NCBI RefSeq assembly: GCF_000512695.2
Contig: NZ_AZRW02000005.1
Span: forward strand, 124,001 to 188,000
Direction of reading: 5' to 3'
From: Pseudomonas sp. QTF5
GTDB taxonomy: Bacteria; Pseudomonadota; Gammaproteobacteria; Pseudomonadales; Pseudomonadaceae
Length of the DNA: 64,000 bases
Below, piece after piece: positions 37,531 to 46,340 of the stretch. How positions within the stretch are numbered: the stretch's first letter is position 1; every line of letters starts with the position of its first letter. Both the position numbers and the translations under genes were made by a program. Below the pieces are notes generated by a model. That model saw nothing but the letters and a program-made list of their open reading frames with translations. It was not told the DNA's origin and searched no databases.

Positions 37531-37543
37531 TCATACGATATGA
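37531..37543 (+). promoter_or_regulatory. Candidate operator upstream of araF
   Basis: TCATA-CGA-TATGA, a 5-bp inverted repeat with 3-bp centre, in the 130-bp gap before the binding-protein gene. It resembles the ATCATATGAT palindrome in front of the GntR gene at 34354, suggesting that GntR also controls the transporter. Confidence 0.45.
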
Positions 37544-37616
37544 CTATTGGCTGCATGCTTCGACCGCTGTATTGGCTTTCAAATAACGCTCAAAAAAAAT
37601 AACAAGGAGTCAGCTT

Positions 37617-38621
37617 ATGAAACGTCGTCGTGGGATCCGTTCCCTGTGCTGTGCCGCTTTGGCGGTTACCGCGGTCAGCCTGAGCAGTACGTTGCTGGCG
37701 GCCGAGGAAGTGAAGATCGGTTTTCTGGTCAAGCAAGCGGAAGAGCCCTGGTTCCAGACCGAATGGGCCTTCGCCGAAAAGGCCGGCAAGGACAAAGGCT
37801 TCACCGTCATCAAGATCGCCGTGCCTGATGGCGAGAAAACCCTCTCGGCCATCGACAGCCTGGCGGCCAACGGCGCCAAGGGCTTCGTGATTTGCCCGCC
37901 GGACGTGTCCCTCGGCCCGGCGATAATGGCCAAGGCCAAGCTCAACGGTTTGAAAGTGATTGCCGTCGATGACCGTTTCGTCGATGCCAGCGGCAAGTTC
38001 ATGGAGAACGTGCCGTACCTCGGCATGGCCGCTTTCGAAGTCGGCCAGAAGCAGGGCGCCGCCATGGCCGCCGAAGCGAAAAAACGCGGCTGGGACTGGA
38101 AAGACACCTACGCGGTGATCAACACCTACAACGAACTCGACACCGGTAAGAAACGCACTGACGGTTCTGTCAAAGCGCTGGAAGACGCCGGTATGCCGAA
38201 AGACCACATCCTCTTCTCGGCGCTGAAAACCCTCGACGTACCGGGCAGCATGGACGCCACCAACTCGGCCTTGGTGAAGCTTCCGGGCGCGGCGAAAAAC
38301 CTGATCATCGGCGGCATGAACGACAACACCGTGCTGGGCGGCGTGCGCGCTACCGAGAGTGCCGGTTTTGCCGCGGCCAACGTGATCGGCATCGGCATCA
38401 ACGGCACCGATGCCATCGGCGAACTGAAGAAACCCAACAGCGGCTTCTTCGGCTCGATGCTGCCGAGCCCGCACATCGAGGGCTACAACACCGCGAGCAT
38501 GATGTACGAGTGGGTCACCACCGGCAAAGAACCGCCGAAATACACCGCGATGGACGACGTGACGTTGATCACGCGTGACAACTTCAAGCAGGAACTGGAA
38601 AAAATCGGCCTGTGGAACTGA
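37617..38621 (+). CDS. araF: Periplasmic sugar-binding protein, AraF type (L-arabinose/D-galactose)
   Basis: The 334-aa protein has a signal peptide (KRRR start, hydrophobic core, cleavage near TLLAAEE) and aligns along its length with E. coli L-arabinose-binding protein: KIGFLVKQAEEPWFQTEWAFAEKAGKD, VIKIAVPDGEKTLSAIDSLAANGAKGFVICPPD, GMNDNTVLGGVRATE and LITRDNFKQELEKIGL. E. coli AraF also binds D-galactose and D-fucose. The gene set here handles galactose, and arabinonate dehydratases are absent from the window. It heads araFGH and has a strong AAGGAG. Confidence 0.92.
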   Translation: MKRRRGIRSLCCAALAVTAVSLSSTLLAAEEVKIGFLVKQAEEPWFQTEWAFAEKAGKDKGFTVIKIAVPDGEKTLSAIDSLAANGAKGFVICPPDVSLGPAIMAKAKLNGLKVIAVDDRFVDASGKFMENVPYLGMAAFEVGQKQGAAMAAEAKKRGWDWKDTYAVINTYNELDTGKKRTDGSVKALEDAGMPKDHILFSALKTLDVPGSMDATNSALVKLPGAAKNLIIGGMNDNTVLGGVRATESAGFAAANVIGIGINGTDAIGELKKPNSGFFGSMLPSPHIEGYNTASMMYEWVTTGKEPPKYTAMDDVTLITRDNFKQELEKIGLWN

Positions 38622-38688
38622 GGCGCGGTTGATTTCATCGGCAGCCCTGGCGACGGGGGCTGCCTGACCGGTGTGATGAGGTGGGGTT

Positions 38689-40233
38689 ATGCACGCACAA
38701 GTACAGACAGATCAACAGAGCATTAGCGGCAGCCTGCGCTTCAACGGGATCGGCAAAACCTTTCCCGGGGTGAAGGCGCTGGACGGCATCAGCTTCGTCG
38801 CCCATCCGGGGCAGGTTCACGCCTTGATGGGCGAGAACGGTGCCGGTAAATCCACGCTGCTGAAAATCCTGGGCGGTGCTTACACGCCGAGCAGCGGCGA
38901 CTTGCAGATCGGCGAGCAGAAGAGGGTCTTCAAGTCCACCGCCGACAGCATTGGCAGCGGGGTAGCGGTGATCCATCAGGAGCTGCACCTGGTGCCGGAA
39001 ATGACCGTCGCCGAGAACCTGTTTCTCGGGCATCTGCCGGCGAGTTTCGGCCTGATCAATCGCGGCGTTTTGCGGCAACAGGCATTGGCCTGTCTTAAAG
39101 GCCTGGCCGATGAAATCGATCCGCAAGAGAAAGTCGGGCGCTTGTCCCTCGGCCAGCGGCAACTGGTGGAAATCGCCAAGGCTTTGTCCCGTGGCGCGCA
39201 TGTGATTGCATTCGACGAACCCACCAGCAGCCTGTCGGCAAGGGAAATCGATCGTTTGATGGCGATCATCGGGCGCTTGCGTGACGAAGGCAAAGTGGTG
39301 CTTTACGTCTCCCATCGCATGGAAGAAGTGTTCCGTATCTGCAACGCGGTGACAGTGTTCAAGGACGGTCGCTTCGTGCGCACCTTCGAGGACATGAGTG
39401 CGCTGAACCATGACCAGTTGGTGACGTGCATGGTCGGTCGCGACATTCAGGATATCTACGATTACCGCAGTCGTCCCCGCGGCGCAGTGGCGCTCAAGGT
39501 CAGCGGGTTACTGGGGCCGGGCTTGCGTGAGCCGGTGAGTTTCGAGGCGCACAAGGGTGAAATACTCGGGCTGTTCGGCCTGGTCGGGGCCGGGCGCACT
39601 GAACTGTTCCGGATGCTCAGCGGGCTCACGCGCAACACCGCCGGGCGCCTGGAGTTGCGCGGTCGTGAACTGAAATTGCATTCGCCCCGCGATGCCATCG
39701 CGGCGGGGATTCTGTTGTGCCCCGAGGACCGTAAGAAGGAAGGCATCCTGCCGCTTGCCAGCGTCGCCGAGAACATCAACATCAGCGCTCGTGGCGCCCA
39801 TTCCACCTTCGGCTGCCTGTTGCGCGGCTTGTGGGAAAAGGACAATGCCGACAAGCAGATCAAGGCGCTGAAGGTGAAGACGCCCAACGCGGCGCAGAAA
39901 ATCATGTACCTGTCTGGCGGCAATCAGCAGAAGGCGATTCTGGGTCGCTGGCTGTCAATGCCGATGAAAGTTTTGCTGCTCGACGAGCCCACTCGCGGCA
40001 TCGACATCGGGGCAAAAGCCGAGATCTACCAGATCATCCATAACCTGGCCGCCAGCGGCATCGCGGTGATTGTGGTGTCCAGCGACCTGATGGAAGTCAT
40101 GGGCATTTCCGACCGCATCCTGGTGCTTTGCGAAGGCGCAATGCGCGGCGAACTGACCCGCGAACAAGCCAATGAATCCAACCTGCTGCAACTGGCGTTG
40201 CCACGCCAACGCGCTGCCGACGTGGCGAACTGA
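38689..40233 (+). CDS. araG: Sugar ABC transporter ATP-binding protein, AraG type
   Basis: A 514-aa double-ATPase of the monosaccharide CUT2 class. The first domain has Walker A GENGAGKS (near 54-61), signature LSLGQRQ and Walker B VIAFDEPTSSLS; the second has the degenerate Walker region GLVGAGRTE, the signature LSGGNQQKAILGRW and VLLLDEPTRGID. Similarity to E. coli AraG runs throughout (RFNGIGKTFPGVKALDGISF). It lies between araF and araH and energises import. Confidence 0.93.
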   Translation: MHAQVQTDQQSISGSLRFNGIGKTFPGVKALDGISFVAHPGQVHALMGENGAGKSTLLKILGGAYTPSSGDLQIGEQKRVFKSTADSIGSGVAVIHQELHLVPEMTVAENLFLGHLPASFGLINRGVLRQQALACLKGLADEIDPQEKVGRLSLGQRQLVEIAKALSRGAHVIAFDEPTSSLSAREIDRLMAIIGRLRDEGKVVLYVSHRMEEVFRICNAVTVFKDGRFVRTFEDMSALNHDQLVTCMVGRDIQDIYDYRSRPRGAVALKVSGLLGPGLREPVSFEAHKGEILGLFGLVGAGRTELFRMLSGLTRNTAGRLELRGRELKLHSPRDAIAAGILLCPEDRKKEGILPLASVAENINISARGAHSTFGCLLRGLWEKDNADKQIKALKVKTPNAAQKIMYLSGGNQQKAILGRWLSMPMKVLLLDEPTRGIDIGAKAEIYQIIHNLAASGIAVIVVSSDLMEVMGISDRILVLCEGAMRGELTREQANESNLLQLALPRQRAADVAN

Positions 40234-40242
40234 GAGGTGACT

Positions 40243-41211
40243 ATGACCATCCAAAACAATGCTTTGCCAACCCCACGCAAACCTCTGGACTTGCGGCGCT
40301 TTCTCGATGACTGGGTGATGCTGCTGGCGGCCGTCGGGATCTTTGTGCTCTGCACCTTGCTAATCGATAACTTCCTGTCGCCGCTGAATATGCGCGGGCT
40401 CGGCCTGGCGATTTCTACGACAGGGATTGCCGCGTGCACCATGTTGTATTGCCTGGCGTCCGGGCATTTCGACTTGTCGGTGGGCTCGGTGATTGCCTGC
40501 GCCGGCGTGGTCGCGGCGGTGGTGATGCGTGACACCGACAGTGTGTTCCTTGGCGTGAGTGCGGCGCTGGTGATGGGGCTGGTTGTCGGGCTGATCAATG
40601 GGATCGTGATCGCCAAGCTGCGGGTCAATGCGTTGATCACTACGCTGGCGACCATGCAGATCGTGCGAGGTCTGGCTTACATTTTTGCCAACGGCAAAGC
40701 GGTGGGCGTTTCCCAGGAACAGTTCTTTGTCTTCGGCAACGGCCAGTTGTTCGGCGTGCCGGTGCCGATTCTGATCACCATCGTCTGCTTCCTGATTTTC
40801 GGTTGGCTGCTGAATTACACCACCTATGGGCGCAACACCATGGCCATCGGCGGTAACCAGGAAGCGGCGTTGCTGGCCGGGGTCAACGTTGACCGGACCA
40901 AGATCATCATCTTCGCCGTGCACGGTGTGATCGGTGCGTTGGCCGGGGTGATTCTGGCGTCGCGCATGACGTCCGGTCAGCCGATGATTGGTCAGGGTTT
41001 CGAGCTGACAGTGATCTCGGCTTGCGTGCTCGGCGGGGTGTCGTTGAGTGGCGGCATCGGGATGATTCGACATGTGATTGCCGGGGTGCTGATTTTGGCG
41101 ATCATCGAGAATGCGATGAACTTGAAGAATATCGATACGTTTTATCAGTATGTGATTCGTGGGTCGATTCTGTTGCTGGCGGTGGTGATTGACCGACTGA
41201 AACAACGCTGA
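40243..41211 (+). CDS. araH: Sugar ABC transporter permease, AraH type
   Basis: The 322-aa inner-membrane permease has about ten hydrophobic segments and CUT2 signatures FDLSVGSVIACAGVVAAVV and NTMAIGGNQEAALLAGVNV, VLGGVSLSGGIG. I use ATG 40243 with GAGGTG spaced 5 nt; a GTG at 40237 is possible. It closes araFGH, separated from araG by 9 bp. Confidence 0.92.
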   Translation: MTIQNNALPTPRKPLDLRRFLDDWVMLLAAVGIFVLCTLLIDNFLSPLNMRGLGLAISTTGIAACTMLYCLASGHFDLSVGSVIACAGVVAAVVMRDTDSVFLGVSAALVMGLVVGLINGIVIAKLRVNALITTLATMQIVRGLAYIFANGKAVGVSQEQFFVFGNGQLFGVPVPILITIVCFLIFGWLLNYTTYGRNTMAIGGNQEAALLAGVNVDRTKIIIFAVHGVIGALAGVILASRMTSGQPMIGQGFELTVISACVLGGVSLSGGIGMIRHVIAGVLILAIIENAMNLKNIDTFYQYVIRGSILLLAVVIDRLKQR

Positions 41212-41238
41212 TTTTCCTTGTGGGAGTGGGCTGTCACC

Positions 41239-41345
41239 GATCGTTCCCACGCTCTGCGTGGGAATGCAGCCCGGGACGCTCCGCGTCCCAACAGCGGACG
41301 CAGAGCGTCCATTGAGGCATTCCCACGCGGAGCATGGGAACGATC
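41239..41345. repeat. 107-bp palindromic repeat of a third family
   Basis: Outer arms GATCGTTCCCACGCTCTGCG and CGCGGAGCATGGGAACGATC enclose two smaller hairpins, GGGACGCTCCGCGTCCC and GGACGCAGAGCGTCC. It follows araH and may stabilise or end its message. A short piece of the GTGGGAG REP (41220) adjoins it. Nothing else is visible in this 220-bp gap apart from the RBS of the next gene. Confidence 0.85.
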
Positions 41346-41431
41346 ATTTGGAGGATCCTTCACCCACTTTCACAAAATATCCCTTGCTCGCTCCAACCCG
41401 TTTCAGCTATGACGGTACACCCGAGGTGTGC

Positions 41432-42145
41432 ATGATTAGACCGGTACGAATTGACAACAAACAACAGGTGGGCGACGAGCTCATCCGGCGCGTCGAAAAC
41501 GGCCTCATGGAGGACGGCATTCTATTGCCGGGCGAACATCAGTTGGCTCAAGCATTCAAGGTCAGCCGAGGCACGCTGCGTGAAGCCCTGGCCGAACTGA
41601 AACGACGCCACACCATAGCGACGCAAGGCGCGGTGGGCTCCATCGTCACTTACGATGGTGTGGTGCTCGATCAGCGCAGCGGCTGGGCCCAGGCGCTGGC
41701 CGACAATGGGGCGCTGATCAATACCGAAGTGCTGCGGCTGGAGGCGGTGACCCGCCCTGACCTGCTACCACGTTTCGGCACTGATCAGTTCATCACACTC
41801 GACCGTCGCCGTCGCGGCACCGATGGCACGCTGGTGTCCCTTGAACGTTCATTGATGCCCGCCACCGGAGGTCTGGAAGGCCTGCCGCGAGTCGGTCTGA
41901 TCGATGACTCCCTGACCATTACGCTGGCCGCCTACGGCTACATTGGCGATCACGGGGATCAGTGGATCGGCGCCGAGCCCTTGAACGCCGAAGACGCCGA
42001 ATTGCTCGGGCGCCCGGTGGGCACGGTGTTCCTCAAGGCCCTGCGCACCACTTACGACCGTCAGAACCGCTTCATGGAACAGGTCGAAAGCCTGCTAGAT
42101 CCGGTGCATTTTCGTCTGCACCTGCAAATTGGAACTTCAAAATGA
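41432..42145 (+). CDS. HutC-subfamily GntR transcriptional regulator
   Basis: The 237-aa product starts at ATG 41432 after GAGGTG; in-frame codons upstream run through the palindrome and are not coding. A GntR winged helix (about 10-75: LLPGEHQLAQAFKVSRGTLREALAELKRR) precedes a UTRA ligand domain. It overlaps the next gene by four bases, so it is the first gene of, and probably the local regulator for, the ARH-NCS1-PfkB operon. Effector unknown, likely a nucleoside or its breakdown product. Confidence 0.88.
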   Translation: MIRPVRIDNKQQVGDELIRRVENGLMEDGILLPGEHQLAQAFKVSRGTLREALAELKRRHTIATQGAVGSIVTYDGVVLDQRSGWAQALADNGALINTEVLRLEAVTRPDLLPRFGTDQFITLDRRRRGTDGTLVSLERSLMPATGGLEGLPRVGLIDDSLTITLAAYGYIGDHGDQWIGAEPLNAEDAELLGRPVGTVFLKALRTTYDRQNRFMEQVESLLDPVHFRLHLQIGTSK

Positions 42146-43140
42146 CCGCGCTCGACCGTGCGTTGGGCGCCTTCTATGGGCTGGCCCTGGGCGATGCGTT
42201 GGGCATGCCCACCCAATCCCTGAGCCGTGCCGAGATCAAGGCGCGCTTTGGCGAAATCAGCGATCTGCAAGACGCTGGCCCGGATCAACCGATCGCCGCG
42301 AACATGCCCAAAGGTTCGATCACTGACGATACCGAACAGGCGATCCTGGTCAGTCAGTTGTTGATTGAAGGCGAAGGCCGGATCGAACCGGCAGTGCTGG
42401 CCCAACGCTTGATCGAATGGGAGGCCGGGATGCAGGCCAAGGGCTCGCAGGATTTGCTCGGCCCCTCGACCAAACACGCGATCGAGATGATCCTCGCCGG
42501 TCACTCGCTGGAAGAGGCAGGCCGCTACGGCACCACCAATGGCGCGGCGATGCGCATCACGCCGGTGGGGATTGCGGCCGATGTTGCCGATCCTGAGCGT
42601 TTCATCCGCGCCGTGGTGCAGGCCTGTCAGGTGACCCACAACACCACGCTGGGGATTGCCAGTGCGGCGGCGGTGGCGGCGGTGGTTTCTGCCGGGATCA
42701 ACGGCATGGACCTGGGCGAGGCGTTGAGCCTGGGCCAGCAAATCGCTCAGCAAGCCGAAAGTCATGGCCACTGGGTCGCTGGCGGGCGTATCGCCTCGCG
42801 CATCAGTTGGGCGAAGAGCATCAGCATCGACTGCGACAAGGCGTTGCTGGCGGACGTGCTGTACGACGTGATCGGCACTTCAGTCGCCTCACAGGAATCG
42901 GTGGTGGTGTCGTTTGCCCTGGCTCAGCAAGTGGCTATCGGGCAGATGACGGCCTTCGAAGCGTTGTGCATGGCTGCCAGCCTGGGCGGTGACACCGACA
43001 CCATCGCGGCGATTCTCGGCGCCATGCTTGGGGCTTGTCTGGGGCTTGAGAGTTGGCCGGTGGCGATGATCGAGCAGGTTAAAGCGGTAAATGATTTGCA
43101 GCTGGAACCGTTGGTGCAGGGGCTGTTGGCCTTGCGTTGA
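42142..43140 (+). CDS. ADP-ribosylglycohydrolase (ARH)-family protein
   Basis: The 332-aa all-helical protein has the dinuclear Mg site motifs of ARH/DraG enzymes: SITDDTEQ (59-66; Asp62, Asp63) and GGDTDTIAAILGAMLGA (282-298; Asp284, Asp286), plus TTNGAAMR and THNT loops. ARH enzymes cleave ADP-ribose N- or O-glycosidic bonds. Here the operon context (GntR, NCS1 nucleobase-type permease, PfkB sugar kinase) suggests a role on a small imported N-glycoside rather than on ADP-ribosylated protein. Start ATG overlaps the regulator stop. Confidence 0.87.
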   Translation: MTALDRALGAFYGLALGDALGMPTQSLSRAEIKARFGEISDLQDAGPDQPIAANMPKGSITDDTEQAILVSQLLIEGEGRIEPAVLAQRLIEWEAGMQAKGSQDLLGPSTKHAIEMILAGHSLEEAGRYGTTNGAAMRITPVGIAADVADPERFIRAVVQACQVTHNTTLGIASAAAVAAVVSAGINGMDLGEALSLGQQIAQQAESHGHWVAGGRIASRISWAKSISIDCDKALLADVLYDVIGTSVASQESVVVSFALAQQVAIGQMTAFEALCMAASLGGDTDTIAAILGAMLGACLGLESWPVAMIEQVKAVNDLQLEPLVQGLLALR

Positions 43141-43152
43141 CTGTACTGACGT

Positions 43153-43236
43153 CTTCGCGAGCAAGCCCGCTCCCACAGGGATGGCGCAATTCTCATGGTT
43201 CACATCGAACCTGTGGGAGCGGGCTTGCTCGCGAAG
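43153..43236. repeat. REPIN in the ARH-permease gap
   Basis: CTTCGCGAGCAAGCCCGCTCCCACAGG at 43153-43179 is mirrored at 43210-43236. It lies within the 220-bp space between two genes of the same operon. The remaining gap contains no other feature except the permease RBS. Confidence 0.9.
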
Positions 43237-43360
43237 GGCGCAACGCACATTTGAGATTTTTCACCGCAATGGAGCGCACAAACATGGCCAGGACCGCCGG
43301 AAAGTTATGTCGACTTCCGAATTGCCCACAATCACAACAATGGCAACAGGAGCAGTTTTC

Positions 43361-44827
43361 ATGAGTTCATCGAACACCGGGCAAAGTGCCGGGCAATTGG
43401 AAACCCGTGGCATCGAGCCGGTGCCGGAAGGGGAGTGCAATGGTCATCCGCTGCAACTGTTCTGGGTCTGGTTTGCCGCCAACATTTCCATCCTCGGCTT
43501 ACCGTTGGGCGCCACGCTGGTGGCCTTTCGCGGCCTGGCGATCTGGCAGGCGATCATCGTCGCGATCCTCGGTGCCGCCGGCTCTTTCGCAGTGGTCGGG
43601 ATCATCTCCATTGCCGGTCGTCGTGGTCGCGCACCGAGCCTGACGTTGTCGCGAGCTATCTTCGGTGTGCGCGGCAATATCGGCCCGACGCTGGTCTCGC
43701 TGATGTCGCGTCTGGGTTGGGAAACCGTCAACACCACCACCGCCGCATTCGTGTTGTTGTCGCTGTGCTCGATATTGTTCGGCTCGCCGGTGGAAGCCAA
43801 AAGCGCGCCGCTACTGACCCTGGTGTTCATCGCGATTTTTGTGCTGCTGACGTTGTCGGTGTCCGGCCTCGGTCACGCCACGTTGCTGGTGATCCAGAGA
43901 TGGGCGACCTACGTGTTCGGTGCGTTGAACATCCTGGTCGGCGGTTTCCTCTGCGCGACCATCGACTGGAGCGCCGTATTCAACGCCACGCCAGCGCCCC
44001 TGAGCGCGATGATCATCGGCATCGGCACCATGGCCGCCGGCACCGGGATCGGTTGGGCCAACGCCGGTGCCGACATGTCGCGCTACCAGCACCGCAGTGT
44101 CAAAGCCGCGCGTCTGGTGGCGTCGGCGGCGTTCGGTGCGGGGATTCCGCTGGTGCTGCTGATCACCCTCGGCGGTCTGCTGTCAGTGGGCAACAATGAT
44201 CTGGCCTCGGCCACTGACCCGATTGTCGCGATCCGCGACATGCTGCCGACCTGGATGGCCGTGCCGTACCTGATCACCGCGTTCGGCGGGTTGCTGCTGT
44301 CGAACAACCTGTCGGTGTACTCCGCCGGTTTGACCACCCTGACCCTCGGCCTGAAAGTCAAGCGCGTTTATGCCGTGGTGCTCGACATCGTCGCGATCTT
44401 CGCCGGCTCGATCTACTTCATGCTGATCGCCGAGAGCTTCTATGGCCCGTTCATCACCTTCATTTCCTTGCTGGCCGTGCCGATCACGGCGTGGGTCGGG
44501 ATTTTTGTGGTCGACCTGATTCATCGTCATTACTACAGCCCCAAGGATTTACTGGACGTCAGCCCGAGCAGCGCCTACTGGTATCGCGGTGGCGTCGAGT
44601 GGCGCGCCTTCGGTGCGTGGGCAGTGGCGATCGTGTTGGGTTTCAGTTTCACCACCATTGGCACTACTGAACAAGATGTCTGGTTTCGGGGCTTTTTGTC
44701 CGACTCCTGGCTGGGCCACAACGGCCTGGGCTGGATCGTGACGTTCCTGGTGGCCGGTGGCATTTACTGGGTACTCGGCGGTGCCAAGGACCGTCGCGCC
44801 GCATCGTTCGAGCCTGCTCATGCCTAA
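43361..44827 (+). CDS. NCS1-family purine/cytosine permease-like transporter
   Basis: The ATG at 43361 (MSSSNTGQSAGQL) follows an AGGAG; ATG 43307 would add 18 residues but has a weaker site. The 488-aa protein has about 12 hydrophobic segments and NCS1 features: ETRGIEPVPEGE just before the first helix, FWVWFAANISILGLPLGA and GADMSRYQ. NCS1 carriers import nucleobases, allantoin, hydantoins or nucleosides with Na+ or H+. Its genes on both sides (ARH hydrolase and PfkB kinase) suggest a nucleoside-like substrate. Confidence 0.88.
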   Translation: MSSSNTGQSAGQLETRGIEPVPEGECNGHPLQLFWVWFAANISILGLPLGATLVAFRGLAIWQAIIVAILGAAGSFAVVGIISIAGRRGRAPSLTLSRAIFGVRGNIGPTLVSLMSRLGWETVNTTTAAFVLLSLCSILFGSPVEAKSAPLLTLVFIAIFVLLTLSVSGLGHATLLVIQRWATYVFGALNILVGGFLCATIDWSAVFNATPAPLSAMIIGIGTMAAGTGIGWANAGADMSRYQHRSVKAARLVASAAFGAGIPLVLLITLGGLLSVGNNDLASATDPIVAIRDMLPTWMAVPYLITAFGGLLLSNNLSVYSAGLTTLTLGLKVKRVYAVVLDIVAIFAGSIYFMLIAESFYGPFITFISLLAVPITAWVGIFVVDLIHRHYYSPKDLLDVSPSSAYWYRGGVEWRAFGAWAVAIVLGFSFTTIGTTEQDVWFRGFLSDSWLGHNGLGWIVTFLVAGGIYWVLGGAKDRRAASFEPAHA

Positions 44828-45749
44828 GCTGTTGCACACCGGCCAGGTCATGATCGACCTGGTCATGGCCGTGGATAAATTGCCTCATTCGGGCGGTGAC
44901 GTGCTGGCGCAATCCGCGCGTTTCGAGGCCGGAGGTGGCTTCAATGTGATGGCCGCAGCCAGGCGAAACGGCTTGCCGGTGGTCTACCTCGGTGGTCATG
45001 GCAAGGGCCGTTTCGGCGACCTGGCCCGAGAGGCGATGACGGCTGAAGGCATTCGGATTGGCATCGATCAGAGCACTGAGCGCGACACCGGGCTGTGCGT
45101 CGCGCTGACCGAAGCCTCGGCCGAGCGCACGTTCATTTCCTACATCGGTGCCGAAGGCGAATTGACCACCGAAGACCTGACGAGTGTGCCAGCCGAGGCG
45201 GGCGACTTTGTCTATGTCAGCGGCTATAGCCTGATGCATGGCGGCAAGGCTCAGGCGCTGGTGGATTGGGTGCTGGATTTGCCGGACGGGATCAAGGTGG
45301 TGTTCGATCCGGGGCCGTTGGTGGATTCGCCGGACGCGCCGCTGATGAAGGCCTTGTTGCCGCGCATCGATCTGTGGACCGGTAACCGTGTCGAGGCGCT
45401 GCGGTTTACCGGGGCGACGGACATCGGAGCGGCATTGAATCGGTTGGCGGATCATCTGCCGACCGAGGTGTTGACGGTGGTACGCGATGGGCCGCAAGGG
45501 TGCTGGATCAGCCAGCGTGGCGATCACCAGCATGTGCCGGGCTTCAAGGTCGTGGCGGTGGACAGCAACGGCGCGGGGGATGCTCACGCGGGCGTTTTTG
45601 TCGCCGGGTTGGCGCACGGATTATCGGCAGTCGAAGCGGCGCGGCGGGCGAATGCGGCTGCGGCATTGGCGGTCACTCGCCGGGGGCCGGCGACTTCGCC
45701 AGGGGCGGCTGAGGTGGATGCGTTGATTCGCGAGACTTTCGGCGTCTGA
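44820..45749 (+). CDS. PfkB-family sugar/nucleoside kinase
   Basis: The 309-aa kinase overlaps the permease stop by 8 bp, so coupling is tight. PfkB signatures are the N-terminal GGGFNVMAAARRNG (38-51) and VDSNGAGDAHAGVF (247-260) with catalytic base Asp254. Family members phosphorylate ribose, fructose-6-P, adenosine, inosine or pseudouridine. It presumably traps the sugar released by the ARH-family enzyme, or the nucleoside itself. Not a 2-keto-3-deoxygluconate kinase by obvious motif; substrate unknown. Confidence 0.88.
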   Translation: MPKLLHTGQVMIDLVMAVDKLPHSGGDVLAQSARFEAGGGFNVMAAARRNGLPVVYLGGHGKGRFGDLAREAMTAEGIRIGIDQSTERDTGLCVALTEASAERTFISYIGAEGELTTEDLTSVPAEAGDFVYVSGYSLMHGGKAQALVDWVLDLPDGIKVVFDPGPLVDSPDAPLMKALLPRIDLWTGNRVEALRFTGATDIGAALNRLADHLPTEVLTVVRDGPQGCWISQRGDHQHVPGFKVVAVDSNGAGDAHAGVFVAGLAHGLSAVEAARRANAAAALAVTRRGPATSPGAAEVDALIRETFGV

Positions 45750-45753
45750 TCCA

Positions 45754-45835
45754 CCGCTTTCGCGGGCAAGCCCGCTCCCACAGGGGATTTGTTAACGACA
45801 CACCCCTCTGTGGGAGCGGGCTTGCCCGCGATGAG
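45754..45835. repeat. REPIN after the PfkB gene
   Basis: Inverted REPs of the GTGGGAGCGGGCTTGCCCGCG variant (note CCCGC instead of CTCGC) at 45754-45783 and 45809-45835, between the convergent PfkB gene and the 126-aa minus-strand gene. Confidence 0.88.
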
Positions 45836-45862
45836 GCCCTCAAACTCACCATCAATTCAGAT

Positions 45863-46243
45863 TCAACCCGCCTTGCGCAACGCCTCGATCAACGCTTGCT
45901 TACGCATGCTCGAGCGCCCTGGAATCTTCTTCGCCCGGGCTTCTTTCATCAGGCTGTCCACCGCCTGCGTATCGCGCGAAGCCTTGCTATTGCGCGGCTT
46001 GCCCTCACGGGTGGCCACCGCACGTCGGGCTGATTCCTTGCGATCTGCAGACTTGGCGCTGGCCGGCTTCTTGCGCCCGGAACCGCCGGCGCGTTCACCG
46101 CCCCCCGACTGCTTGTTCACCGTGGCCCAGGCGCGAGCTTCGGCTTCATCTTTCGACACGCCTTTGTGCTCGTAGCTTTCTTCAATGTGTTCAGCCTTGC
46201 GTTTTTGCTCGGCGGTGTATTTGTCTTTGCTTCCATGAGGCAT
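45863..46243 (-). CDS. Small basic protein with Rho-N-like C-terminus (often annotated plasmid stabilization protein)
   Basis: A 126-aa, Lys/Arg-rich protein starting MPHGSKDKYTAEQKRKAEHIEESYE behind AGGAG. The first 50 residues are a conserved helical motif (SKDEAEARAWATVNKQSGG); the middle is a low-complexity basic linker; the last 35 residues (SLMKEARAKKIPGRSSMRKQALIEALRKAG) look like a SAP/Rho-N helix-extension-helix nucleic-acid-binding module. Widespread in Pseudomonas chromosomes; the plasmid-stabilization label is not supported by a toxin or antitoxin here. Probably DNA- or RNA-binding. Confidence 0.8.
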   Translation of the reverse strand: MPHGSKDKYTAEQKRKAEHIEESYEHKGVSKDEAEARAWATVNKQSGGGERAGGSGRKKPASAKSADRKESARRAVATREGKPRNSKASRDTQAVDSLMKEARAKKIPGRSSMRKQALIEALRKAG

Positions 46244-46258
46244 GGGATTTCTCCTGGC

Positions 46259-46336
46259 TGTAGGAGCCGGCGCAGCCTGCGATCTTTTGCTCTTCAAACA
46301 CACAGGCAAAAAATCGCAGCCTGCGGAAGCTCCTAC
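46259..46336. repeat. Extragenic palindrome of the second family
   Basis: GTAGGAGCCGGCGCAGCCTG... and its inverted arm ...GCCTGCGGAAGCTCCTAC enclose a GATCTTTTGC/GCAAAAAATC inner pair. It separates the 126-aa and 84-aa minus-strand genes. Confidence 0.82.
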
Positions 46337-46340
46337 GCGG

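Noticed and set aside
37617..41211. Reading the sugar region as an L-arabinose pathway because of AraFGH
   Set aside because: The downstream acid-processing enzymes are DgoK, DgoA and DgoD with exact active-site matches to galactonate enzymes, and no arabinonate-specific dehydratase is present; arabinose use by shared early enzymes remains possible.
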